From Mycoplasmataceae bacterium (GTDB lineage: Bacteria; Bacillota_I; Bacilli_A; Mycoplasmatales; Mycoplasmoidaceae), in the NCBI GenBank assembly GCA_031281465.1, contig JAITFH010000001.1, forward strand, positions 1-38,457: a stretch of DNA of 38,457 nt. The letters are read 5' to 3'. Made by a program: the position numbers and the translations under genes. Numbering within the stretch: position 1 is the stretch's first letter; every line of letters begins with the position of its first letter. The notes beneath the pieces were generated by a model that had not been told where the DNA came from, searched no databases, and saw only the letters and a program-made list of their open reading frames with translations. This document shows, piece by piece, positions 26,690 through 34,664 of the stretch.

Positions 26690-27144
26690 CATCAGTAATA
26701 AACGAACTAAGAAATAAAACTAACGAGGAAATCGCTTCTTTAGTTTTTAAAATTAAAATCCAATTAATGCAATTACGTTTTGCTCAAGCTGCTGGTACGT
26801 TAGATAAACCAAATACTTTCAGTGAACTTCGTAGAGTTGTTGCTTTAGCTAAAACAGTATTGACTGAAAGAAACGCTAAAGTAACTTTTGGAGAACACGG
26901 AGCTACATTGTATGATAACAAAAACGGTACAGTTGTTTCTCTAAACGAACAATTCAACAAAGTGGTAAACGAAACTAACAGTGTAGCTAGTGAAGAAACA
27001 CCAGTTGATAAAAAAGAAGCTAAAAAAGCAAAAAAAGAAAGCAAACTATTAGCTAAGAAAAAATTACAAGAAGCTAAAAAAGTTGGTTCACAAGTTGCCT
27101 ACAAAAAAGCTGCTATTCGTAAAACTCAAGGAGGAGGTAAGTAG
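26686..27144 (+). CDS. rpmC: 50S ribosomal protein L29 with long extension
   Basis: A 152-residue protein; normal L29 is about 65. The N-terminal core shows 'INELRNKTNEEIASLVFKIK', 'LMQLRFAQAAGTLDKPNTF' and 'LRRVVALAKTVLTERNAK'. It is followed by ~85 residues: a small 'FGEHGATLYDNKNGTVVSL' segment and a Lys/Ala-rich basic tail ending 'AIRKTQGGGK'. A long L29 extension is also known in Mycoplasma pneumoniae. The end carries GGAGGAGG but no gene starts within reach; the next ATG has its own promoter. Confidence 0.93.
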   Translation: MASVINELRNKTNEEIASLVFKIKIQLMQLRFAQAAGTLDKPNTFSELRRVVALAKTVLTERNAKVTFGEHGATLYDNKNGTVVSLNEQFNKVVNETNSVASEETPVDKKEAKKAKKESKLLAKKKLQEAKKVGSQVAYKKAAIRKTQGGGK

Positions 27145-27145
27145 T

Positions 27146-27167
27146 TTGTAGTATTGTAATACTACAA
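27146..27167 (+). promoter_or_regulatory. 22-bp palindrome between rpmC and rpsQ
   Basis: TTGTAGTATT-gt-AATACTACAA, a perfect 10-bp inverted repeat with a 2-nt centre. There is no T-run after it. It ends 7 nt before the rpsQ -10 box, a position suited to an operator, or it may be an RNA hairpin after rpmC limiting readthrough. Confidence 0.45.
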
Positions 27168-27174
27168 TAACACA

Positions 27175-27180
27175 TATAAT
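27175..27180 (+). promoter_or_regulatory. -10 box (TATAAT) of rpsQ
   Basis: TATAAT with 6 nt to the ATG, so rpsQ can be transcribed as a leaderless monocistronic mRNA. Confidence 0.6.
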
Positions 27181-27186
27181 TTAATC

Positions 27187-27450
27187 ATGGAAGCATTAGT
27201 AAGAAACACTCGTAAGAATTTCCAAGGAATCGTTACTTCAACAAAAATGACTAATACAATTACTGTAACTGTTGAAAGAAAATACGCTCACCCTCGTTAT
27301 AAAAAATTAACAATTAAACATAAAAAATACCACGTACATGTTAATGATAACGAAGCTAAAGTTGGTGACTTTGTTTCTTTCACTGAAACTCGTCCTATTT
27401 CTAAAACAGTTAAATACCGTTTAGTAAGTATTATTACTAAATCAAAATAG
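27187..27450 (+). CDS. rpsQ: 30S ribosomal protein S17
   Basis: An 87-residue OB-fold protein. Signatures: 'RNTRKNFQGIVTSTKMTNTITVTVERKYAHPRYKK' in outline, 'KYHVHVNDNEAKVGDFVSFTETRPISKTVKYRLV' in outline. Normal length. It is the last gene of the S10 cluster; rplN and the rest of the spc operon do not follow. Stop is TAG. Confidence 0.96.
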   Translation: MEALVRNTRKNFQGIVTSTKMTNTITVTVERKYAHPRYKKLTIKHKKYHVHVNDNEAKVGDFVSFTETRPISKTVKYRLVSIITKSK

Positions 27451-27475
27451 TTTGTAGGATTAAAAATTTACCCTT

Positions 27476-27481
27476 TATAAT
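27476..27481 (+). promoter_or_regulatory. -10 box (TATAAT) of the small membrane protein
   Basis: TATAAT with 6 nt to the ATG at 27488. Confidence 0.55.
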
Positions 27482-27487
27482 TTTATT

Positions 27488-27748
27488 ATGGAATTAAATC
27501 AAAACAAAGAACAAGAAAACACAACTCAAACTCCAAAGAAAAAAAAGTTATTAAGTAAACTTACTTTAACGATTATTTATCTTTCACTTTTACTAGTAAT
27601 GCTAGTAGTAAGTGTTTTACTTGCTGCATTTTTACCAAATGCTTGATTCTTTATTCTAGGTATCGGCTTAGCAATTTGAGTTTTAGCTGTTGCTTTTTCA
27701 ATTCTATGAATGGTAATTGATGCTAATAAATTAAAGCATAAAATATAA
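27488..27748 (+). CDS. Small two-helix membrane protein
   Basis: An 86-residue protein. The N-terminal ~25 residues are hydrophilic and Gln/Lys-rich. Two hydrophobic segments follow at about 27-48 ('LTIIYLSLLLVMLVVSVLLA') and 54-77 ('FFILGIGLAIWVLAVAFSIL'), ending with a short basic tail. TGA is used for Trp three times within the membrane segments. By the positive-inside rule both ends would be cytoplasmic, a hairpin topology. No family recognised. It lies directly after rpsQ with its own leaderless promoter. Confidence 0.6.
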
Positions 27749-27796
27749 ATATTTTATATTAGTATAAAAATTATTAATCATTAAACCAACCAAATA

Positions 27797-27802
27797 TATA
27801 AT
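27797..27802 (+). promoter_or_regulatory. -10 box (TATAAT) of tRNA-Phe
   Basis: TATAAT 8 nt before the mature tRNA 5' end; the precursor would carry only one or two extra 5' bases. Confidence 0.5.
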
Positions 27803-27810
27803 ATTGGTAA

Positions 27811-27886
27811 GGTTTTATAGCTCAGTCAGTAGAGCAACAGACTGAAAATCTGTGTGTCCGTGGTGCAATTCCGCGTAAAACCACCA
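27811..27886 (+). tRNA. tRNA-Phe (anticodon GAA)
   Basis: A 76-nt cloverleaf with encoded CCA. The acceptor GGTTTTA pairs with TAAAACC; the D arm is GCTC...GAGC; the anticodon stem-loop is CAGAC-TGAAAAT-CTGTG-like with anticodon GAA; the T arm is CCGTG...; the 3' end is ACCA. The T loop reads TGCAATT rather than the common TTCGAAT, an unusual variant. Confidence 0.9.
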
Positions 27887-27901
27887 TTAAACATTATTAG
27901 A

Positions 27902-27907
27902 TATAAT
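27902..27907 (+). promoter_or_regulatory. -10 box (TATAAT) of rpmG-secE
   Basis: TATAAT with 13 nt to the rpmG ATG, giving a leader of about 6 nt. Confidence 0.45.
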
Positions 27908-27920
27908 ACCCTCGTAGACA

Positions 27921-28067
27921 ATGAAAAACAAAGCAATTATGGTTTGTGAAGAATGCTCTGCCAGAAATTATCGTTACGAAAAGAGTAAGAGTAACGATAA
28001 ACGTCTAGAATTAAACAAATTCTGTCCGCATTGTAACAAAGTCACTAAACACAAAGAAACAAAATAA
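27921..28067 (+). CDS. rpmG: 50S ribosomal protein L33
   Basis: A 48-residue zinc-ribbon protein with C-x2-C pairs: 'VCEECSARNY' and 'KFCPHCNKVTKHKETK'. The C+ (zinc-binding) form, normal length. The order rpmG-secE-nusG is a classical bacterial arrangement and supports the calls. It is too short to be found by simple length cut-offs. Confidence 0.93.
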   Translation: MKNKAIMVCEECSARNYRYEKSKSNDKRLELNKFCPHCNKVTKHKETK

Positions 28068-28076
28068 ATTAAAATT

Positions 28077-28313
28077 ATGGCTAAAAAAGAAAAACAAGTT
28101 AAAGCACCAAAAGTTAAAGATCCTGACAAAAGCTTTAAAAATGTCACACGTCGTTGATATTACGGTGTTGGTAAAGAATTTAACCGTATTACTTGAGGAA
28201 CAAAAAAGAAAATGTTAGTTAACTTTATCGTTATTGCTGCAATAACTTTATTTTTAGCTCTAGTTTTCTTAGGAATCGATTACATATTTTTGAGTCTCTT
28301 GAAACCTCTATAA
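28077..28313 (+). CDS. secE: Preprotein translocase subunit SecE
   Basis: A 78-residue protein. A basic, hydrophilic N-terminus is followed by the conserved amphipathic segment 'YYGVGKEFNRITWGTKKKML' (canonical E-L-K-K-V-x-W-P-T) and one transmembrane helix ('FIVIAAITLFLALVFLGIDY'). It clamps SecY in the SecYEG channel; secA lies 1 kb downstream. It follows rpmG by 9 nt without a clear Shine-Dalgarno sequence. Confidence 0.9.
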
Positions 28314-28323
28314 AAATACACTA

Positions 28324-28329
28324 TATAAT
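28324..28329 (+). promoter_or_regulatory. -10 box (TATAAT) of nusG
   Basis: TATAAT with 12 nt to the nusG ATG at 28342; leader of about 5 nt. Confidence 0.5.
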
Positions 28330-28341
28330 AACTTATAAATA

Positions 28342-29085
28342 ATGGCAAAGAAAATTGATTGAAAATTAGAACCACGTTGATATATTTTAAATGTTATTGG
28401 TGGAAAAGAAAAAGCAATTATTAAAGAATTGAAAGAAAGAGTTAAAAACCACGACTATTCTGATTTAGTTGCAGAAGTTGTAGAATTAGAAGTTAATAAG
28501 AAAAACGAGAAAAAATTCTATTCTTTCGACGAATTACCAGTTAAAATTCAAAATCTTTTCAATGATCATACTGAAGCTGCTAATAAACAATTACAAGAAG
28601 CTGGATATGTAAAAAATAAAGATGGTTCTTACTCTCGTTTCTCAAAAGTAGTTGGTAATAAAACTCCTGGATACATTTACATCAAAATGGTATATGACCA
28701 AAACTTATGATACATCATCAGAAATACTTCTGGAGTTTTAGGATTCTTAGGTTCTTCTGGTAAAGGTGCTAAACCAAACCCAATTTCTGACAGCGAATTT
28801 AACAAAACAGCTGCTGGAACAATTGGTTATGAAAACTTAACTAAAGATGGTGAAGTTGAAGGACAAGAAAGCAAAAAAGTTGAAGAAGAACAATCATCTC
28901 AAGTTTACGATACTGATTTACAAGTTGGTCAAACAGTTCGTGTAATTAACGGTATGTGAAAAGGTGAATCTGGAGTAATTAAACTATTAGATAGTGCTAA
29001 AGGGTTAGCTAAAGTTGAAATTCATTTATTTGGTCGTGTACAAACAGTTGATGCTAAATACGATGATTTAATCCTAGACGTTTAA
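28342..29085 (+). CDS. nusG: Transcription termination/antitermination factor NusG
   Basis: A 247-residue protein; typical length is about 180. The NGN domain starts 'EPRWYILNVIGGKEKAIIKEL'. It is interrupted by a ~45-residue insertion ('FYSFDELPVKIQNLFNDHTE', 'LQEAGYVKNKDGSYSRFSKV') before 'GYIYIKMVYDQNLWYIIRNT' and 'VLGFLGSSGKGAKPNPISDSE'. A ~35-residue acidic linker ('DGEVEGQESKKVEEEQSSQV') leads to the C-terminal KOW domain 'VGQTVRVINGMWKGESGVIK'. It couples RNA polymerase to Rho or to the ribosome; most mycoplasmas lack Rho, so the ribosome-bridging role is more likely here. Confidence 0.93.
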
Positions 29086-29142
29086 TTTTTATTTAATCGT
29101 TTTATTTATCTTTTAGTTCTTTGTTTTTAACCTAACTTTTTA

Positions 29143-29216
29143 TGGTTGGGATAAAACGATTCGAACGTTTGATGTCAGAGTCAGAATCTGAAGCCTTACC
29201 GCTTGGCGATATCCCA
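29143..29216 (-). tRNA. tRNA-Gln (anticodon CUG)
   Basis: A 74-nt cloverleaf on the minus strand with encoded CCA. The acceptor TGGGATA pairs with TATCCCA, and the weak U1-A72 start is a Gln identity feature. The anticodon stem TCAGA/TCTGA encloses loop TTCTGAC, so the anticodon is CTG. The T loop is TTCGAAT. Lies 3 nt downstream of tRNA-Glu in the same transcript. The 29086-29142 gap before it contains only AT-rich sequence. Confidence 0.88.
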
Positions 29217-29219
29217 AAA

Positions 29220-29295
29220 TGGTGACCCGTATCGGATTCAAACCGATGAATGTTGCCTTGAGAGGGCAATGTGTTAATCGCTTCACCAACGGGCC
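29220..29295 (-). tRNA. tRNA-Glu (anticodon CUC)
   Basis: A 76-nt cloverleaf on the minus strand with encoded CCA. The acceptor GGCCCGT pairs with ACGGGTC. The anticodon stem TTGCC/GGCAA encloses loop CTCTCAA, so the anticodon is CTC, reading GAG only. The overall sequence is that of a bacterial tRNA-Glu. Confidence 0.88.
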
Positions 29296-29304
29296 TTAAA
29301 TATT

Positions 29305-29310
29305 ATTATA
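29305..29310 (-). promoter_or_regulatory. -10 box (TATAAT) of the tRNA-Glu/Gln operon
   Basis: TATAAT on the minus strand, 9 nt before the tRNA-Glu 5' end. Only 6 bp from the secA -10 box on the other strand. Confidence 0.5.
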
Positions 29311-29316
29311 TGGTTA

Positions 29317-29322
29317 TATAAT
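29317..29322 (+). promoter_or_regulatory. -10 box (TATAAT) of secA
   Basis: TATAAT with 9 nt to the secA ATG (leaderless). Its -35 region would fall in the tRNA-Glu gene, while the -35 of the tRNA promoter would fall around the secA start codon. Confidence 0.6.
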
Positions 29323-29331
29323 ATTGCTAAT

Positions 29332-31899
29332 ATGGACAGAGGATTAGCTGGCATTAAGCGATTTAATATATTTGCACCTAGCCGTAAAATTTTATCTAAA
29401 GCCAAAAAAATAGCAGAACAAATTGATGCTCTAAAAAAACAATATCGCGCCTTATCACACGAAGAATTAACTAACAAAACAACTGAATTTGTTGCTCGTT
29501 TACAAAAAGGTGTTTCTTTAGATAGTTTGATAGTAGAAGCTTTTGCTACTGTAAGAGAAGCTGTTTATCGTGTACACAAACTATTTGCTTTTAAAGTACA
29601 ATTAATCGCTGCCGTTGTTTTGCATTATGGAGATTTTGCTGAGTTATATACCGGAGAAGGAAAAACATTAGTCTGTGTTATCGCTGCTTATTTAAATGCT
29701 TTAACTAAAAAAGGAGTACACGTAATTACTGTTAACGAATATCTAACTCAACGTGATGCTAAATTTTGTGCTGAATGTTTAAACCCATTAGGAATTACTG
29801 TGGGGTATAACTTATCTTCTTTTGATCAAGAACAAAAACGTAAAATGTTTGCTTGTGATATTACTTATACCACAAACTCAGAATTAGGGTTTGATTATCT
29901 AAGAGATAATATGGTGAGAAATTACGAAGATAAAGTTATTCGTACTTTAAACTATGCTATCGTGGATGAAGGTGATTCAGTATTAATTGATGAAGCAAGA
30001 ACTCCTTTAATTATTTCTGGTCAACCAAAAAGAGATGTTAGTTTATATGTTGATGTTGATCGCTTTGTAAAAACATTAAAACCAGAAGATTATAAAAAAG
30101 ATCCTGAATCTAATACTGCTTCTCTAACTGATTCAGGAGTAAAAAAAGCAGAAGAGTTTTTTAAAGTTAAAAACTTATATTCTGTAGAGAACTCAAACAT
30201 TGTACATAAAATTAAAAACTCTTTAATGGCTAACTATATATTCCAACACGGAGTACAATATGTTGTTCAAAAAGATCAAATCTTATTGGTTGACCAATTT
30301 ACTGGAAGAATTTTAGAAGGTCGAAGCTATAATGCTGGATTACAACAAGCTATTCAAGCAAAAGAATATGTTAAGATTGAACCAGAAAACATTACTGTAG
30401 CTACTGTTACTTACCAATCTTTCTTCCGTTTATACAAAAAACTTTCTGCTTGTAGTGGTACTGCTTTAACAGAAGAAGAAGAGTTTATGAGAATTTACAA
30501 CATGGTAGTTGTTCCAGTACCAACTAACAAGCCAAACAAACGTGTTGATCACCCTGACTACATCTTTGCTAATAAAAATAGTAAATGACACCACGTATTA
30601 GCAGAAGTAGAAAGAGTACATAAAACTGGTCAACCAATTTTGATTGGTACTGGTTCAGTGGAAGATTCTGAAACTTTAGCTAACCTAATGTCTAACAAAG
30701 GATTAGTTTATGAAGTGTTAAATGCGAAGAATAATGCTAAAGAAGCAGAAATAGTAAAGAACGCAGGAAAGAAAGGTGCGATTACTATTTCTACTAACAT
30801 GGCTGGACGTGGAACTGATATTAAACTAGACGATGAAGTTAAATCGTTAGGTGGTTTATACGTAATTGGTACAGAGAAAAATGAGTCTCGTCGTATTGAT
30901 AACCAATTACGTGGACGTAGTGGACGTCAAGGAGATATTGGACAAACAAGATTCTTTATTTCTCTACAAGATGATATCTTCCGTCGTTTTGCCACCGATT
31001 TAATTGACAAAGCAGACCAAAAGATTAATAATGATCGTTATGACTCTTGATTCTTTAACAAAATGTTGGCAACAGCTCAGAAAAAAATCGAGTCATTAAA
31101 CTTTGATGCTCGTAAACACTTGATCGATTACGATAGTGTATTAGCTTCACAAAGAGAATTAGTTTATAAACAACGTGATGAAATATTAGTTGCTAACGAA
31201 AACTTTGAAATGTTAAAGAATATGGCTAAAACAACTGCTAAAGAATTAGTAAGTTTAAATTTAAGTGAAAAAAATAAAATCTATGTTGATGAATTAAAAA
31301 TTGCTGCTGTTTTAAATAAAGCTATTTTCTCAGCTGATATCATTAACCCAATATATTTTAAAAACAAAGAAGCCAATGAAGCTACAGCTATTATTTCTGA
31401 AATTATTAAAATGAGTATCGATATTCGTGTTGGTGAATTAAACCAAGATCAAATCCAAAAAATACTAAAAGATGTAATTTTACAAAACCTAGATTTCCAA
31501 TGAACTAACCACTTGGATCGTATTATGAAATTAAGAGAAGGAGTAATGTTACGTTCTTTAGAACAACGTTCTCCATTAAACATTTATGTTGAAGAAGCTG
31601 ATGCTAATTTTAACGAAATGAAATTAGCAATTGCTCGTAACTCTGTCGTTTCTTTCCACAGAATGTATATTCCAGGAATTTTAGGTAAAATAACTAAAGT
31701 ATTATCTGAAGCTATCCCAGGAATTTTAAAGGATAGTGTATTGATGGAAAACGCTGAAAACAGTAATAAAACTATTGAAAAACTTTTAAATGCTCAACCA
31801 AATATAAAAATTAATTTGTTAGATAATTTACCAAAAGCTAATCCACAAACTGCACCTGCAAGTAATGAAGAAAAAGCTCCTGAAAATTCAAACAATTAA
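29332..31899 (+). CDS. secA: Protein translocase ATPase SecA
   Basis: An 855-residue motor of the Sec pathway. Walker A region '[14 protein letters not shown]' (GEGKT at 108-112), '[18 protein letters not shown]', DEAD-type box '[21 protein letters not shown]', '[19 protein letters not shown]', '[16 protein letters not shown]' and '[20 protein letters not shown]'. The scaffold and helical-wing regions follow. The C-terminus is a Pro/Ala/Asn tail without the Cys-rich zinc finger found in many bacteria. Deviations: canonical 'VDEVDS' reads VDEGDS, and the two Gly before the Walker A are Ala ('LIAAVVLH'). TGA serves as Trp in several places. Confidence 0.96.
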
Positions 31900-31913
31900 T
31901 TACCGTAGGTAGT

Positions 31914-31942
31914 AAAGAAAAAAACCCATCTTTTTCTTTTTT
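31914..31942 (+). terminator. AT-rich hairpin after secA
   Basis: AAAGAAAAA (31914-31922), loop of 8 nt, TTTTTCTTT (31931-31939), then three T. A nine-pair stem with a single G-C pair; weak but well placed 14 nt after the secA stop and just before the next promoter. Confidence 0.4.
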
Positions 31943-31946
31943 ACAA

Positions 31947-31952
31947 TATAAC
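31947..31952 (+). promoter_or_regulatory. -10 box (TATAAC) of the lipoprotein pair
   Basis: TATAAC with 10 nt to the ATG at 31963. Confidence 0.45.
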
Positions 31953-31962
31953 TTACTTGATT

Positions 31963-32757
31963 ATGAAAAACTTAAAATTAACTTTATCCACTCTGGCTGC
32001 AGGATTGGTAGGTGTATCTTCTATTGCTGCTCTTACCACTCTTACTAGTTGTAATGAAGGTGAGAAATGGGACACGGTGCTTTCTTCAAAAGATGAAGCT
32101 GATGCATATTTAGCGGCACATGTGCATAAAATTTCTAGTATTGCTAAGTCAGCTGCTAGTGCTACCGATTCAGATTTTCTAACAACTTTAAAAAATGGGA
32201 TTAATACTCAAAATTTATTGAACGGTGCTGTATTAGCTTCTGAATTACTTCAAAGTGATTTTTCAATATTTTCTTTTCTTGCTAACGCTTCAACTACTTC
32301 TATTAAAGTATCTCTTAAAACATTAGCAGAAAACCAAATCAAAGTAAAATCTGAGTTAACTTTAACAACAGATGGTGATTCTGCAACACTAACTGCCTTA
32401 CTTTCTTTAACACTTAACGAAGACCACACTGTTAGCGGTTCTAACAAAGTGGATGTATCTGCTTCCGCTGGTTCTCAAGTATTGAAGGACCAAACAATAA
32501 ACAATTGAGTACTTTCTCGAAATTTAAATCAGCAAGGATTTGATCCAGCTACTTCTTACAACACTGTATTTTATGTTAAACCTGGTGCTGGTGCTACCTC
32601 AGAAGACAAGCTTGATTTACCTTTAAGCGGAAGAATGGACGCAACACACACTTCTAGTTGACAAGATACTGAAGGATTAACTTTTGCTACCGGAGGTTTG
32701 CCTGATGGTCCTAGCGAATCAACTCCTGGCAACGAAGGATATTTATCAAACCATTAA
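31963..32757 (+). CDS. Lipoprotein, tandem paralogue 1
   Basis: A 264-residue protein. Lys-containing N-terminus, a hydrophobic segment and a lipobox ending 'TTLTSC' (Cys at residue 30), so it would be lipidated and exposed on the cell surface. The mature part begins with a Glu/Lys-rich stretch and shows 'VHKISSIAKSAAS', 'FLTTLKNGINTQNLLNG', 'LSLTLNEDHTVSGSNKVDVS', 'YVKPGAGATSED' and 'SWQDTEGLTFATGG'. These landmarks recur in the next gene in the same order. A TTG two codons upstream is ignored because ATG fits the promoter. Function unknown. Confidence 0.85.
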
Positions 32758-32778
32758 AAGGAAAACCTACTTTATATT

Positions 32779-33573
32779 GTGAAAAAATTAACTTTAACTG
32801 CCATTACAACAAGTTTGGGTGTTTTATCTTCTATTGCCGTACTTACTACTCTTACCAGCTGTAACGAAGAAGAGAAATTTGAAACTAAATTAACTCAGGA
32901 TGAGTTTGGCGGTTATTTAGAAGACAATGTTCATAAAATAAGTGACAGTGAAGCTACCGCAAATAGTGCGGATGATCCTACTTTTCTAACAACTCTAAAG
33001 AACGGAATCAACGGCCAAAATTTATTAAATGCTTGTGTGTTTTCTATCCAAGATGGTTTGTGATTTTATGAAATATATGAGCCTATACTAAACAACGCAC
33101 ATGTCCTAACAAGTTCAGATAGTGAGATTGACTTAGTTACTATAAGCACTATTTACTTTAATACTCCTACAGAAAATCATATCAGAACTAAAATAGAACA
33201 AAACGACATTATGTCTTCTAGTTCTGGTAGTGTCGATATGAAACTATCACTAGTACTTGATTTAACAATTAATGAAGATAAAACAATTAGTGGTAGCTTA
33301 GCTATTACAGGTTCGCTAAATGGCAGAAAAAGTGTTAGCAAATCGAAAAATATAGATAAATGAGTTTTATCACAAAATAAGAAAGAAATATCGTATTCTG
33401 ACAACATTAGTAATTCGTACTTTGTTAACATGATTACTTATGTGAAACCGGGTGTTTCTACACCAACTGAAGATGATGAGTTCTCTTTACAATTATCTGG
33501 AAAAATGAATGACAGTACTAGTACTAGCGTTCAAGATACTGAAGGATTAACATTTTATCGAACACAAGTTTAA
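32779..33573 (+). CDS. Lipoprotein, tandem paralogue 2 (GTG start)
   Basis: 264 residues, exactly the same length as its upstream neighbour. Signal peptide with lipobox 'TTLTSC' (Cys at residue 29), then 'VHKISDSEATANSAD', 'FLTTLKNGINGQNLLNA', 'LDLTINEDKTISGSLAITGS', 'ITYVKPGVSTPTED' and 'SVQDTEGLTF'. The signal peptide and landmark blocks are conserved while the middle is strongly diverged, as expected of surface antigens. The start is GTG at 32779; AAAGGA is present ~17 nt upstream but poorly spaced. It converges on the DHH gene, with 17 bp between stops. Confidence 0.83.
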
Positions 33574-33590
33574 ATTTTTGTGTTCTGTTA

Positions 33591-34571
33591 TTAGCTTTTA
33601 TTCAAACTTTTTAAATCATCGCACAGTAATTTAAATTGCTTTAGATTACTAACTTTACATCCACTAGCTAATGGATGTCCACCACCACCGTATTTTTTAG
33701 CTATTTCATTAATTGGTTTAGTAGTAGAACGGATAGAACACTTTCAGCTGTTCAATTCTTTATCAAAGTAAGTAGAACAACAAATATCAATTCCTTTTAT
33801 CTCTCTCATCAGATAAACAAAACCACCTTGGATAGGTAAATGATATTTTCTTTCAAAGTTTTTAGGAATGATAAGAAAAGCAAACTTATTCGCTTTATCT
33901 CATCTTATATACCTAAACAATTTGTTTTGGATTTTTAAATGATCAACGGAGTTGTAATAAATTGCTTCATAGATTTCTTGCTTATTTTTGATATTGGTAT
34001 AGAGCCAAGAACCAATATCAAATGTTTCTTGAGAAGTACTTGGGTAATAAAAACGATTAGTATCGGTAAGAATACCTAAGTATAAAAATTTAGCAATATT
34101 ATCTTCTATTTTATCAGGATAGTTTTCTTTTATCATTTTTCCAATGATTTGTGTAGCAGCTGCTGATTTATCATCAACATATTTGTAAGTAGTAAAATCT
34201 TCGATATCTGGATGATGATCGATTTTTATTGTTTCTTTACAAAATTGTTGTGCTCCGGTAAATACTCTTTTCTCATTATTACAATCTAAAACAATCCCTA
34301 GCGCTTCTTTAAAAATATTTTCGTCTTTATAGGAAGAAACTTCTAAAGAACTTTGAGATGCAAAGAAACCTTTTCTTTGTTCATCGGTTAAAGACTCTTC
34401 TCCTGCGATTTTCACTGTTTTGGATGGGTATAGCTTACTAATGAAGTTTTTAAGCCCTCAGCAGCTTCCTAATGCATCACAATCAGGAAGTTCGTGGAAG
34501 AATAAAAATATTTTGTCATAAGATTTAATTAATTCAAGAACTTCTTTGAGAGTAATTACTTTACTAACCAT
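33591..34571 (-). CDS. DHH-family phosphoesterase (NrnA/pAp or oligonucleotide phosphatase-like)
   Basis: A 326-residue protein with the DHH/DHHA1 layout: motif I 'FHELPDCDALGSCWGLK' (D-C-D-A-L-G-S), motif II 'GIVLDCNN', the DHH motif 'IKIDHHPDIEDF' and motif IV 'YLGILTDTNRFYYPSTS'. The DHHA1 substrate-binding end reads 'KKYGGGGHPLASGCKV'. Members degrade nanoRNA, pAp or cyclic dinucleotides; mycoplasmas usually carry several paralogues, so the exact substrate is open. There is no membrane or GGDEF part, so it is not GdpP. TATAAT at 34582-34587 implies a near-leaderless transcript. Confidence 0.9.
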
Positions 34572-34581
34572 TATGCCAATA

Positions 34582-34587
34582 ATTATA
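34582..34587 (-). promoter_or_regulatory. -10 box (TATAAT) of the DHH phosphoesterase
   Basis: TATAAT on the minus strand with 10 nt to the ATG at 34569-34571. Divergent from the helicase promoter about 55 bp away. Confidence 0.55.
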
Positions 34588-34642
34588 TTGGGTTGGGAAA
34601 TATCGGTGTTTGGAGGCAAAATATACGGTAAAACACGTACTA

Positions 34643-34648
34643 TATAAT
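34643..34648 (+). promoter_or_regulatory. -10 box (TATAAT) of the helicase gene
   Basis: TATAAT with 16 nt to the ATG at 34665, leader of about 9 nt. A TAATAT at 34654-34659 with 5 nt spacing is an alternative leaderless promoter. Confidence 0.45.
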
Positions 34649-34664
34649 TTAAGTAATATAACCA

